Counted from the first letter of the stretch, positions 1 to 8,457 are shown. The stretch is DNA of 64,000 bases from CBDBGD01 sp965205235 (GCA_965205235.1 CBDBGD010000002.1:240157-304156); one strand, 5' to 3'. The notes: a model not told the origin generated them from the letters alone. Numbers and translations are program-made.

Positions 1-2
1 AT

Positions 3-1763
3 TGGAGCCCGGTATTCCCTCCTCGTCACTGGTACTTCTACACATACTTCAAGGCCGTTTGGAAAGTACAGTTCGGCCAAGGGACGCTGCCGTGGGCGGC
101 GGACGCGCTGATCCGGTTCACATTTCATGGCGAGGACCAGGATATTGACCGGTTCCTAGAGTACTGGACTAAGGAGTGGAACGCTTTCGTAGAGCGGGCG
201 CGTATGTATCTCGATTTGGGCATGCTAGAAGAGGATGAGATTCGCTATAAGGTTGAGATCGCAGAAAGGATGGCAGCGGTCCGCCAAGCCGTGCTTGCAG
301 AACCCCCTCCAAGCGATTGGCAAAGCCAGCTTATTGCTGTCATTCGCCACGGGAACAACAACCTCGCCAATTGGCGTTCTTGGGACCAATTCTCACAGTG
401 GCTCGCTACTCACCCCGACGATAGCTCAGACAGCGCACTGGAAGCGCTCCGAACCTTGTGGCGTTCCCCCGTGGAGGACGCAGCGGAAGGGTTCCAACCC
501 CTGGCGAACCACCTAAGCCAGGACATTAATCCCCGTTCGCTCCGTATGGGCCTCATACCGGTCTTGCTTATGGGAATCAGCGCGTACGACTACCCGCCGT
601 ATCGGATAACTCTCTTCAACTGGGCGTACAGGGAGACCGGCTATCCAAAACCCAGGGGGGATGCCCAGGAAGGGGAACTCTATCGGCACGCTCTGGGCTT
701 CCTGGACCGATTCATAGCAGAGGCCGAGCAACGAGGAGTGCGCCTGCGTGACCGCCTCGATGCTCAGTCAGTGTTATGGGCGCTCCATAGTGAGCGCGAT
801 CAGCCGGAGGAGCCGGACGGGCTGGATGTCGTCACGCCGCTACCAACTGCCGTGGAGCCCACGACGCCCGACCTGCAGGCCCTCGCTGAGGAGCTCTACC
901 TGACAGGTGAGTTCCTGGAGGAGATCAATGCTCTGCTGGAGGAGAAGCGGCAGGTCATCTTCCAAGGGCCGCCCGGCACGGGTAAGACGTACGCCGCACG
1001 GGCCATCGCGAGGCATCTCGCCGGTGCGGAGCACCGGGTGACGCTGGTGCAGTTTCACCCCTCCTATGCCTACGAGGACTTCATTCAGGGCTATCGCCCC
1101 ACGCCAAGCGGCACGTTCGAGCTAAGGGACGGGCCGCTCCTACGGGCCGCTAGGCAAGCCGCACGGGAACCGAGGACGACGAAGCATTTTCTCATCATCG
1201 ACGAGATCAACCGAGGCAACCTCGCCAAGGTGTTCGGTGAGCTGTACTTCCTACTGGAGTACAGGGGCGAGGCGATGCGCCTCCAGTACTCAGACAAAGA
1301 GTTCTCCGTGCCGCGCAACCTCTACATCATCGGGACGATGAACACGGCGGACCGCTCGATTGCGCTGGTGGACCTGGCGCTGCGCCGCCGGTTCGCGTTC
1401 GTGCGATTCGACACGGGGGAGGAGCCGGTAAAGGGGCTTCTGCGCCGATGGCTCAAGGCAAACGAGCCCGGCATGGAGTGGGTGGCAGACATAGTTGACC
1501 GGGCCAATGAGCTGCTGAACGACAGGGACGCCGCCGTGGGACCGAGCTACTTCATGAAGAAGGACATGACGGAAGGGCGCGCAAGGCGTATCTGGAAGCA
1601 TGACGTGCTGCCGTATATCGAGGAGCGCTTGTATGGGGAGCGCGAGCGGCTGGGGGAGTTCGACTTCGACGCGCTTCTCGCGAAGGGACCGCGACCCGGC
1701 GGCGAGCAGGACGGCGGCCAGACCGAGGAGCAACCCAGCGACGTGAACGATGCGCCTGCTTGA
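3..1763 (+). CDS. mcrB: McrB-like AAA+ GTPase of a McrBC restriction system (5' end outside window)
   Basis: This is the NTP-driven motor subunit of a McrBC-type modification-dependent restriction enzyme, which cuts DNA carrying modified cytosines. The frame is open from base 3, so the gene starts upstream of the window; the ATG at 204 is internal. The AAA+ core shows Walker A GPPGTGKT (about 966-989), Walker B LIIDEINRGN (about 1192-1221), and the MNTADRS sensor loop typical of McrB (about 1338-1358), followed by an arginine-rich LRRRFAF stretch. The roughly 300 residues before the AAA+ core should hold the DNA-reading domain, but I cannot assign them to a known fold. The stop overlaps the start region of the mcrC-like gene, so the two are translationally coupled. 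The family is certain. The modification recognised is unknown. Confidence 0.9.
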   Translation, partial: WSPVFPPRHWYFYTYFKAVWKVQFGQGTLPWAADALIRFTFHGEDQDIDRFLEYWTKEWNAFVERARMYLDLGMLEEDEIRYKVEIAERMAAVRQAVLAEPPPSDWQSQLIAVIRHGNNNLANWRSWDQFSQWLATHPDDSSDSALEALRTLWRSPVEDAAEGFQPLANHLSQDINPRSLRMGLIPVLLMGISAYDYPPYRITLFNWAYRETGYPKPRGDAQEGELYRHALGFLDRFIAEAEQRGVRLRDRLDAQSVLWALHSERDQPEEPDGLDVVTPLPTAVEPTTPDLQALAEELYLTGEFLEEINALLEEKRQVIFQGPPGTGKTYAARAIARHLAGAEHRVTLVQFHPSYAYEDFIQGYRPTPSGTFELRDGPLLRAARQAAREPRTTKHFLIIDEINRGNLAKVFGELYFLLEYRGEAMRLQYSDKEFSVPRNLYIIGTMNTADRSIALVDLALRRRFAFVRFDTGEEPVKGLLRRWLKANEPGMEWVADIVDRANELLNDRDAAVGPSYFMKKDMTEGRARRIWKHDVLPYIEERLYGERERLGEFDFDALLAKGPRPGGEQDGGQTEEQPSDVNDAPA

Positions 1764-2977
1764 TCTACAGGAGTACGCCCCAAGTGGACCTCACGCTCTT
1801 TCCGCCTCAAGAACGCGACTCCCTCCGAAAAGCGGTGCCCTCGCTGAGGTTCGATCCGGTCCCGGATGCAGAGGGGGTCTACACGCTTACACCCGGCTCC
1901 GACGTGGGCGCAGTTGAGACCGGCGACCTGTCGGTGCTCATCCGTCCGAAGATTGGCATCCCGCAACTGATTTCCCTCGCGTGCTACACCATAGGCATGG
2001 TGAGGTTCCGGGACACCGATTTCGATTTCCCGGAGCAGGCAGCATTGCCGGACGCGCTGGCGCTGGCCTTCACGGGGGCTGCGCAGCGCGCGTTCTCGCG
2101 GGGGCTGCTGCACGACTATCGCACATGGGAGGAGACGCTGTACGGCGTGCGGGGACGCATCAGGTTCGCCGACCAGATCAGGCGCAGGCCCGGCATCCTC
2201 CTACCGGTGGAGGTGCGGTACGACGAGTTCACCGACGACATCCTGGCCAACCAACTGGTGAAGGCTGCCGCCATGAGGCTTGGAGGGATGCGCCTCCGCT
2301 CCGACAAGGCGCGGCGCGCACTGGGCTGGGTTGTGGCGATGCTCGACGGCGTTTCGCTGAGGGAGTTCCCGTCGAGGGGCGTGCCGGAGGTCGAGTTCAG
2401 CCGGTTGAACGAGCACTACCGCGGGGTGGTGACGCTGGCGCGGCTCATCCTGCGGCATGGAGCGTTCGAGGCGCGTAGGGGAGCGGTGCGCGCGTCGGGC
2501 TTCCTGATGGACATGAACGCGGTCTTCCAGGAGTTCGTCACCGTGGCGCTACGGGAGGCGCTGGGGGTGCCCGAACGGCTGTTTGGGGAGCGCAGCATAG
2601 CGTCGCTCGACGAAACGGGGCGCGTGGCGCTCAGGCCGGACCTGGTGTGGCGCGAGGGTGGCGCCTGCGTGTTCGTCGGCGACGCCAAATACAAGAACAT
2701 TACGGGCGAGCGTGTTCCCAACGCAGACCTGTACCAACTCCTGGCGTACACCACTGCGGTCAATCTGCCCGGAGGGTTGCTTGTCTACGCAGAGGGAGAG
2801 GCTGACGCTGCCACGTATACCGTGCGGCACTTGCGTAAGCGGCTGGAGGTGGCAGCGCTTGACCTCTCCGGATCGCTCGACGAGGTGCTGGGCCGCGTAC
2901 GCCGAATAGCGGACAGCATTGCCAGCGGTGTTGGGGGCGGCGTAGACTTGCGGCGGCCAGCTTTGTTGTCGCTGTGA
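1760..2977 (+). CDS. mcrC: McrC-like endonuclease subunit, probable 1-base frameshift at its start
   Basis: This is the McrC subunit, which binds the McrB ring and carries the PD-(D/E)XK nuclease. The IRPKIGI segment near residue 52, the long helical middle, and a C-terminal nuclease core are McrC hallmarks. In the core, RPDLVW supplies the Asp and VFVGDAKYKN supplies the D-x-K. The annotated frame can only begin at a TTG (1760) that overlaps the mcrB stop. In the neighbouring frame, an ATG at 1750 encodes MRLLDLQEYAP, which looks like the usual McrC N-terminus. The two frames would join if the C-run at 1778-1781 had one more base. So either the gene carries a frameshift or the sequence has a one-base error there. 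From residue about 8 onward the protein looks intact (405 aa). Confidence 0.85.
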   Translation: MIYRSTPQVDLTLFPPQERDSLRKAVPSLRFDPVPDAEGVYTLTPGSDVGAVETGDLSVLIRPKIGIPQLISLACYTIGMVRFRDTDFDFPEQAALPDALALAFTGAAQRAFSRGLLHDYRTWEETLYGVRGRIRFADQIRRRPGILLPVEVRYDEFTDDILANQLVKAAAMRLGGMRLRSDKARRALGWVVAMLDGVSLREFPSRGVPEVEFSRLNEHYRGVVTLARLILRHGAFEARRGAVRASGFLMDMNAVFQEFVTVALREALGVPERLFGERSIASLDETGRVALRPDLVWREGGACVFVGDAKYKNITGERVPNADLYQLLAYTTAVNLPGGLLVYAEGEADAATYTVRHLRKRLEVAALDLSGSLDEVLGRVRRIADSIASGVGGGVDLRRPALLSL

Positions 2978-2988
2978 GGGCCTCGACG

Positions 2989-3198
2989 ATGCCGTTTTCC
3001 GCCAAGACGGGTGTGCGCCTGCTGCTGTTCTTTCTGGGGTTCACGCTGATCTTCGCGGGGGCGGCGGTGCGGGGGCGGGGCGACCTGTCGGCGGGCGCGA
3101 ACCTCTACATCGCCGGGGGGACGCTGGTGGTGGTGGACCTGCTGTGGCTGGCGGTGTCGGCGGTGCGGGAGCGGTGGGATCGGACGCGGACGTCGTAG
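2989..3198 (+). CDS. small two-helix membrane protein
   Basis: A 69-residue protein begins 11 nt after the mcrC stop, counting from the ATG at 2989; a GTG at 2974 would add five residues and overlap the stop. It has two hydrophobic helices, about residues 10-27 and 40-58, separated by a short Arg/Gly-rich loop, and a basic C-terminus. I recognise no family. Its position suggests co-transcription with mcrBC, but it could equally be an unrelated gene of the flanking chromosome. High GC and codon bias agree with real coding sequence, although short frames in such DNA can be fortuitous. Confidence 0.5.
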   Translation: MPFSAKTGVRLLLFFLGFTLIFAGAAVRGRGDLSAGANLYIAGGTLVVVDLLWLAVSAVRERWDRTRTS

Positions 3199-3760
3199 GC
3201 TCGGAGCGGGGCCCACTCCGCTCGGTTGACTCTTCGACACGCACAGGGCTCAGGGGATTTCGGCTTCCCTACGGAGCGGCGTTGGTCTTGCCCACCCGCC
3301 CGCCCTCGGAGGTTTTTTTTGGGTACTGGGGGCACATCCCCCAGACCCCTTGCCAGAGGGGCGAGACCCCCTCTGGACTCCCCCTAACGCCCCACCCCAC
3401 CCCTGGGTCCCGGCTCGGGGGCCGGGACGACGATGGAGGGCGCGCCCTCACCCCAACCCTCTCCCAGAGGAGAGGGGATGATTTGTCCCCCTACGGAGCG
3501 GCGTTGGGTGGGCCCACCCACCCGCCCTCGGAGGTTTCTTCTCGGGGGGCTAGCGCCCCCCGGGCCTCCGCTGGGGATTCACCCCCCACCCCCCTGGGTC
3601 CCGGCTCGGGGGCCGGGACGACGATGGGGGCGGTTCGACAGGCTCACCGTGAGCGGGGGGCATTGACCTTAGACCCTTCGGCAGGCTCAGAGTGACAGGA
3701 TTGGGGCTCAGGGCGATGGTTCGACAGGCTCACCATGAGCGGGCTGGGGCGCTGAGCGGC
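3199..3760. repeat. cluster of dispersed intergenic repeats
   Basis: This stretch is built of repeated blocks. Block A (about 3267-3316 and 3488-3538) shares CTACGGAGCGGCGTTGG and ends in CCGCCCTCGGAGGTTT. Block B (about 3400-3438 and 3591-3630) shares CCCGGCTCGGGGGCCGGGAC. Block C is GGTTCGACAGGCTCACC at 3632 and 3718, and recurs as a variant at 10844. Block D at about 3671-3699 contains CCTTCGGCAGGCTCAGAGTG. Many tracts are G- or C-homopolymer rich, and no convincing gene lies before 3644. Blocks C and D resemble short intergenic repeats seen in many bacterial genomes. The last 120 bases overlap the 3' end of the btuD-like gene. Confidence 0.75.
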
Positions 3761-4549
3761 GGGGGCGATGAGGCTGACGGCCAGGGCGCCGGTGACGGGG
3801 TCTCGGTAGACGGCGGCTCGGACGCCGAAGGCAGTCTCCATGGTCTCGGGCGAGAGGACCCGCTCGGGCGGGCCCTCTGCGAGGACGCGGCCGCCGCTGA
3901 GCAGCACCAGTCGATCGCAGTAGCGGGCGGCCATGTTGAGGTCGTGGATGGCAGCGACGGCTGCCAGACCGTCGTCGACGAGCCGCCGCACGACGTCGAG
4001 GACCTTGAGCTGGTGGAGGACGTCCAGGTTCGTCGTGGGTTCGTCGAGGAGGAGGACGCGGGGCTGCTGGGTGAGGGCGCGGGCGATGAAGACGCGCTGG
4101 CGCTCGCCGCCGGAGAGGGTGTCGAGGGTGCGGTCGGCGAACTGCTCCGTCTCGGTCAGGCGCATGGCGTCGCGGGCGATGCGGTTGTCCTCCCGGCCCT
4201 CGATCCGGAAAGGGCCAAGGTGGGGGTAGCGGCCCATGAGGACGAGCTCGACGACGTTGAAGCCGTGGGTGTAGGGCGCAATCTGGGGGACGAGGGCGAC
4301 GGCGGCGGCGACCTGCCTGGACGACAGGCGGTCGACGTCCGTGCCGTCGAGGCGGACGACGCCCTCCCGGCACCGGAGGATGCCGGAGAGGGCCCGCAGG
4401 AGCGTGGTCTTGCCCGCGCCGTTGGGGCCCACGACGCCGACGAGCTCGCCGGGGTGGGCGTGGAGGCCCACGCCATCGAGCAGCCTCTTGGCGTCGACGT
4501 CGTAGGTGAGGCCGTGCGCGCTGATGGCCGGGGGGCTGTAACCGTTCAT
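3644..4549 (-). CDS. btuD: cobalamin ABC transporter ATPase (BtuD/FecE type)
   Basis: This ATPase powers a class II metal-chelate/cobalamin importer at the inner face of the membrane. The 301-residue protein has Walker A GPNGAGKTT at residues 41-49, signature LSGGERQ at 145-151, Walker B VLLLDEP at 165-171 and the H-loop IHDLN at 201-205. The ATG at 4549 follows the binding-protein stop by 7 nt, with a GGAG-type RBS made by that gene's last codons. The last 35 or so residues, from about 267, are encoded by the dispersed repeats (for example MVSLSNH and CHSEPAEGSK), so the native stop has been lost and the tail is probably non-functional. The cobalamin substrate is inferred from the riboswitch upstream of the operon. 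Confidence 0.88.
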   Translation of the reverse strand: MNGYSPPAISAHGLTYDVDAKRLLDGVGLHAHPGELVGVVGPNGAGKTTLLRALSGILRCREGVVRLDGTDVDRLSSRQVAAAVALVPQIAPYTHGFNVVELVLMGRYPHLGPFRIEGREDNRIARDAMRLTETEQFADRTLDTLSGGERQRVFIARALTQQPRVLLLDEPTTNLDVLHQLKVLDVVRRLVDDGLAAVAAIHDLNMAARYCDRLVLLSGGRVLAEGPPERVLSPETMETAFGVRAAVYRDPVTGALAVSLIAPAAQRPSPLMVSLSNHRPEPQSCHSEPAEGSKVNAPRSR

Positions 4550-4556
4550 TGCTCCG

Positions 4557-5753
4557 TCACTCCGGTAGGCTGAAGGACTCAGGGGCCGGGTCGGGGAAGG
4601 CGTCGGGCCAGAGGAGGCGGGCCAGGTGCTCCACGCCCAGGATGTTCCAGTGGGAGAGGGTGGTGTAGTACTTGCTGTCGACGACGTGGACGCGGCCGTT
4701 CGCGATGGCCGGGACCTCGGCGAGCGCCTCGTTGTCGAAGAGGCTCTGGCGGAACTCCTCCGCGCCGAAGGCCACGGGCTGCGGGATGACGATGACATCG
4801 GGGGCCATGGCGATGACGCCCTCCAGGCTGGTGGTCTGGTTTGACTCGACGCCCGCGGCTTCGGCCACGTTGATGCCGCCGGCGGCCACGATGACGCCGC
4901 CGCCGGTGGAGCCGCCGCCCGAGACCCAGAGCTGGTCGCCGTAGCTGGCGAGCGCGAGCACCCCCGGTGGAGGCTCCTGCCGACCGGTCACGGACACGAC
5001 GGCGTCGTAGCGGTCGCTGACCTCCGCGGCGAACTCAATGGCGCGCTCCTCCTCGCCGAAGATGTAGCCCATGAGCAGGATACCGTTGATGCGCGCCTCC
5101 GGGTCCTGCTTCAGCTCTGTCTGGATGACGGGAATGCCGGTGGTCTCGAGGACTGCGATGGCCTCCGCCGCGAAGAAGGGGCTGGTGACGACGACGTCCG
5201 GGGCCTGGGCGATGATGGTCTCCGGGTCGCGGGTGATCTCCGGCGCGTCCTGGACGAGCGAGGCGACGTTGGAGAAGGTGACGTCCTTGGAGACAGCGCC
5301 AACAGCCACAAGCCGGTCCACGGGCACGAGCGCGACGGTCATCTCGTCGTGGCCGATGGAGGCGGTGATGATGCGCTGGGGCTTGGCCGGGATGCTCACG
5401 ACGCCGTTGAGGCCCTCGACCTGGCGGGGCCAGCCGAAGTTGGTGGGGTCCACGATGCCGCGCACGTTTTCGAACGCGGTCGCCAGAGGGTCGGGGGTGG
5501 CCGTGGGGACGACGGTCGGCGCGGGCGCGACGGTCGGCGCGACGGTGGGGGCGGGAGCGGCAATGGTGGGCGCTGGAGTCGCCGCGGGGGCTGCGGTCGG
5601 GGCGACGGTGGGGGCGGCAGTCGCTGCGGGGGTTGCGGCGGGATCGGTGGTGGCCGCGGCGGGCGGCTCGGGGTCGGACGAGCAGGCCGCGAGGGCCAGC
5701 GCGAGGAGGACCGCCAGAGAGGTCACGAGGGGGCGAAGGTGCGACACGGACAT
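4557..5753 (-). CDS. btuF: cobalamin-binding lipoprotein of ABC importer (BtuF/FecB type)
   Basis: This is the extracytoplasmic solute-binding lipoprotein of the importer. The chosen ATG at 5753 has a good AAAGGAG RBS; an ATG 15 nt upstream would bury that RBS inside the gene. The signal peptide ends in LALAAC with the lipidated Cys at 24. A long Ala/Thr/Pro-rich linker to about residue 90 spaces the domain from the membrane. The rest is a two-lobe periplasmic-binding fold of the TroA/FecB type; segments such as PQRIITASIGHDE and APDVVVTSPFF lie in the ligand-binding lobes. It sits 11 nt downstream of the permease gene. Haem or siderophore binding would look similar; the riboswitch favours corrinoids. 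Confidence 0.87.
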   Translation of the reverse strand: MSVSHLRPLVTSLAVLLALALAACSSDPEPPAAATTDPAATPAATAAPTVAPTAAPAATPAPTIAAPAPTVAPTVAPAPTVVPTATPDPLATAFENVRGIVDPTNFGWPRQVEGLNGVVSIPAKPQRIITASIGHDEMTVALVPVDRLVAVGAVSKDVTFSNVASLVQDAPEITRDPETIIAQAPDVVVTSPFFAAEAIAVLETTGIPVIQTELKQDPEARINGILLMGYIFGEEERAIEFAAEVSDRYDAVVSVTGRQEPPPGVLALASYGDQLWVSGGGSTGGGVIVAAGGINVAEAAGVESNQTTSLEGVIAMAPDVIVIPQPVAFGAEEFRQSLFDNEALAEVPAIANGRVHVVDSKYYTTLSHWNILGVEHLARLLWPDAFPDPAPESFSLPE

Positions 5754-5764
5754 ATCGACTCCTT

Positions 5765-6841
5765 TCACAGTGAGTAGGCCTGACGCTTGTTCCTGATGAG
5801 CAGCAGGATGAAGAAGGGGCCGCCGACGAGCGCGGTGAGGACGCCGACGCGGAACTCGGCGGGTTGGATGATGGTCCGGGCGACGGTGTCGGCGGCGATG
5901 ACGAGGACCGCACCGCCCAGCGCGCTCATGGGGATGAGGACGCGGTGGTCGGGGCCGAGCAGCAGCCGCAGGACGTGGGGCATGACGAGGCCGACGAAGG
6001 CGATGATGCCGCTGACTGCGACGGAGGCGCCGGTCGCCAGCGCCGCCGCTGCCAGCAGGACGACGCGGGCCAGGCCGACGCGGACGCCCATGGAGCGCGC
6101 CTCGTCGTCGCCGAGCATCATCAGGTTGAGGTCGCGGGCCATGAGCATCATCACGGCCGCGCCGCCGGCGATCAGCGGCACGGCGATCTGGACGTGCTCC
6201 CAGGAGCGGGAGTCGAGGCCGCCGGCGAGCCAGAAGAGGATGCCACGGAGGGCTGCGTTGTCGGGCAGGGTGATGATGATGGCGGAGATGACGGCGCTGA
6301 GGAAGGCGTTGACGGCGACGCCGGCGAGGAGGAGGGTAGCCATGGAGAATCGGCCACCAACGGCAGCGATGCCGTAGACGAGGAGGGAGGAAGCCAGCGC
6401 ACCGGCAAAGGCAAAGGCCGGCAGGGCGAGGAAGAAGAGGCCGGTCAGCCCCATGGCGATGGCCACGACCGCGCCCAACGCGCCGCCGGCGGAGACGCCG
6501 ATGATCCCGGGGTCGGCCATGGGGTTGCGAAAGAGGCCCTGGAGCGTGGCTCCGGCGACGCCGAGCGCGGCGCCCACGGAGGCCCCGACGATGATCCGGG
6601 GCAGCCGGATCTGCTCGATGACGAGCTGCTCGGTGCGGCCAAAGCCGCCTACGTCGAAACCGAAGACGGCGAGGACGATGGAGGCGACGCGGTCGACGGG
6701 GATGTTGACGGGGCCGAGGCTGAGGGACGTCAGGGCCACGGCCAGGATGAGAAGGATGAGGACGGAGGCACCCACCGCGAGGCGCGCGGTCACTCCCGCC
6801 TGTCGATAGCTTCCCAGGGACCGCAGCCCCGCAATGCCCAA
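5765..6841 (-). CDS. btuC: cobalamin ABC transporter permease (BtuC/FecCD type)
   Basis: This is the membrane permease of the importer, 358 residues with about ten hydrophobic helices. It carries family segments such as GATLQGLFRNPMADPGIIG near residue 100 (the contact loop with the ATPase) and GLVMPHVLRLLLGPDHR near 285. The likely start is a TTG at 6841, preceded at six bases by a strong GGAGGT RBS. That RBS is also the 3' arm of the riboswitch terminator. The only nearby alternative, a GTG at 6793, has poor spacing to an RBS. It is the first gene of the operon, followed by btuF and btuD. Confidence 0.88.
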   Translation of the reverse strand: MGIAGLRSLGSYRQAGVTARLAVGASVLILLILAVALTSLSLGPVNIPVDRVASIVLAVFGFDVGGFGRTEQLVIEQIRLPRIIVGASVGAALGVAGATLQGLFRNPMADPGIIGVSAGGALGAVVAIAMGLTGLFFLALPAFAFAGALASSLLVYGIAAVGGRFSMATLLLAGVAVNAFLSAVISAIIITLPDNAALRGILFWLAGGLDSRSWEHVQIAVPLIAGGAAVMMLMARDLNLMMLGDDEARSMGVRVGLARVVLLAAAALATGASVAVSGIIAFVGLVMPHVLRLLLGPDHRVLIPMSALGGAVLVIAADTVARTIIQPAEFRVGVLTALVGGPFFILLLIRNKRQAYSL

Positions 6842-6874
6842 AAAAAGACCTCCAACGGCTCTCCGCGGGAGGTC
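6840..6874 (-). terminator. riboswitch-controlled intrinsic terminator overlapping the btuC RBS and start
   Basis: Read on the minus strand, GACCTCC (6874-6868) pairs perfectly with GGAGGTC (6853-6847) around a 14-nt loop. Seven T residues (6846-6840) follow. This is a classic rho-independent terminator. The 3' arm is also the best RBS for btuC, and the T-run contains its TTG start. Forming the hairpin would therefore stop transcription and also hide the RBS on any transcript that escapes. Just after the aptamer, a GGAGG at the end of its closing stem could pair with the CCTCC arm as an antiterminator. Confidence 0.8.
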
Positions 6875-6947
6875 ATTCCATCGCTCTGGCCCGGGACTGC
6901 AACCCGAGAACCGAGGGACCCTCTCTGGTGCGGAGAGTAGTCACCCT

Positions 6948-7110
6948 CCGTTCAGGCAGGTCTCCTGGCTCGCGGGTGGATTTGCCTCTGCCGGGCCCTT
7001 CCCATCAGCTCGCTGACAGTGGACTCCGGCCCCAAACCCCGCTCACAGTGGCGCTACCGCGGCGGATTTTCACCGCCTTCCCTATTCTCCCAGGGTGGGC
7101 ACCTGAACGG
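6948..7110 (-). promoter_or_regulatory. cobalamin riboswitch aptamer
   Basis: On the minus strand this leader carries the B12-box core GCCAGGAGACCTGCC (around 6971-6956) and the conserved GCCACTGTGAG and GGTGAAAATCC elements (around 7045-7075). A perfect 9-bp closing stem joins CCGTTCAGG (7110-7102) to CCTGAACGG (6956-6948). These features match the adenosylcobalamin riboswitch family. It lies between the operon promoter and the terminator ahead of btuC, so high corrinoid should switch off the importer. Confidence 0.95.
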
Positions 7111-7131
7111 ACAGATCCATATTTGCGGCGG

Positions 7132-7160
7132 AGAGTACCATGCAGTCGACGGGCTGTCAA
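7132..7160 (-). promoter_or_regulatory. promoter of the btu operon
   Basis: On the minus strand, TTGACA (7160-7155) and TACTCT (7137-7132) are separated by 17 nt. Transcription would begin about 15 bases before the riboswitch aptamer. It is divergent from the promoter at 7197-7224. Confidence 0.75.
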
Positions 7161-7196
7161 CGAGCAAGGGCGGACGGGGTCGATGCCGCTCAGCCG

Positions 7197-7224
7197 TTGC
7201 ACGATAGGCTCGCGCCGCTATACT
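7197..7224 (+). promoter_or_regulatory. promoter of the MpaB-like oxygenase gene
   Basis: TTGCAC (7197-7202) and TATACT (7219-7224) are spaced by 16 nt. The predicted RNA start is about 35 bases upstream of the TTG start codon at 7267. Confidence 0.6.
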
Positions 7225-7266
7225 AGGTGCGGTGGCATACTTCACAGAAACTCACGCGAGGACCGA

Positions 7267-8457
7267 TTGACCGCCGCGAATATTCCCACGGACTATCTGC
7301 TGGGCTATGAGAAGGCGCGCGGCATCGACCCGGAGCTAGCGACGAACTACATCGCCCACACGACCGTGGGCGACCCGGAAGCCGACGCTCTCATGGACCA
7401 CCTCGCAGAGGTGGAAAAGGCGAAGCCGGGAAGCACGGCCCATCTCATCCACGGAGCGATGGAGCAGGACGAGCAGACCCTGGCGGACGCGCCGCCCATC
7501 CTCCGCGACTTCTTCGAGAAGATCAGCACGCCGCCGGACTGGGTGGACCTCCCGGCGCTCTCTCCCGCCTTCCGCATGTTCTTCCGCAACTCCAACCTGG
7601 TCCTCGGGGCCTTCGTCGGCGGGACGCTGGTGGAAGGCTTCGGCACCAACATTAGCAAGTCCTTCTTCATAACCGGGCGGGTCCGCGACCGAGGGGTCAG
7701 GCGTCTCAGGCAGAACAATCGCCACCTGGTGGAGCTCTTCATACCAGGGGGTCTGGAGAGGCTGGGGGACGGCTGGAAGCTCTCCGTGCGCATCCGGCTG
7801 ATCCACGCCCAGATACGACGGCTTCTGAACAGCTCGGACGAATGGAACGCGGAGGCCTGGGGCACGCCCATCAGCTCAGCGCACCTGGGCTTTGCCATAA
7901 CCGCGTTCTCCGCCAGGCTGCTGTACCACCTGCAGAGGCTGGGCGGCAGGTTCGACGAGGAAGAGGCCGCGAGCTTCATGGCGGTGTGGCGCTACACCGG
8001 CCACCTGATGGGCATCCCAGAGACAATACTGTTCCGCGACCGGGAGGAGGCGCTCAAGCTGTTCGCGGTCGGCGGGGCATGCGAACCGCCCATCGACTTC
8101 GAGTCGGTGGCCATGTCCAATGCGCTCATCAACTCGGCCCCACTGATCGTGGGAATCGACGACCCCGAGGCGCGACGGAGCCTTGCAAAGTACGTGTTCA
8201 AGATCTCACGGGCGCTCATCGGGGACTCCCTGGCCGACGATCTGAAGTACCCCCCGGACTCCTCGTGGGGAGTCCTGCCCGTGTACCGGTTGCAGGGGCG
8301 CTATGAGCGGCTGATGCGCAGAATAATCCCGGCCCTTGCCCGGAGCAACAGACTCACCCAGTTCACGACGCTGATGACGGGCTCGGCCTTTGACGAGGCC
8401 GGCATCTCGTACCGGCTGCCCGACCACGTGTACGCCGAGGAGTCCAGCAAGTGGTGA
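7267..8457 (+). CDS. DUF2236 / MpaB-type oxygenase family protein
   Basis: This 396-residue protein belongs to the family of the latex-clearing oxygenase Lcp and fungal MpaB (DUF2236). Members use a haem to oxidatively cleave isoprenoid or aliphatic double bonds. It is almost wholly helical. The RIRLIHAQIRRLL segment, near residue 180, supplies the conserved histidine that is the proximal haem ligand in Lcp. I cannot confirm the second (Lys-type) ligand. There is no signal peptide, so it should be cytoplasmic, unlike secreted Lcp. The TTG at 7267 is chosen for its GAGG RBS and its place after the promoter; upstream in-frame codons belong to the riboswitch region of the other strand. The substrate is unknown. 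Confidence 0.75.
   Translation: MTAANIPTDYLLGYEKARGIDPELATNYIAHTTVGDPEADALMDHLAEVEKAKPGSTAHLIHGAMEQDEQTLADAPPILRDFFEKISTPPDWVDLPALSPAFRMFFRNSNLVLGAFVGGTLVEGFGTNISKSFFITGRVRDRGVRRLRQNNRHLVELFIPGGLERLGDGWKLSVRIRLIHAQIRRLLNSSDEWNAEAWGTPISSAHLGFAITAFSARLLYHLQRLGGRFDEEEAASFMAVWRYTGHLMGIPETILFRDREEALKLFAVGGACEPPIDFESVAMSNALINSAPLIVGIDDPEARRSLAKYVFKISRALIGDSLADDLKYPPDSSWGVLPVYRLQGRYERLMRRIIPALARSNRLTQFTTLMTGSAFDEAGISYRLPDHVYAEESSKW

Noticed and set aside
3199..3660. CRISPR array or coding region in the repeat cluster
   Set aside because: Repeat spacing is irregular, blocks differ in length, and the open frames are low-complexity Pro/Gly/Arg.
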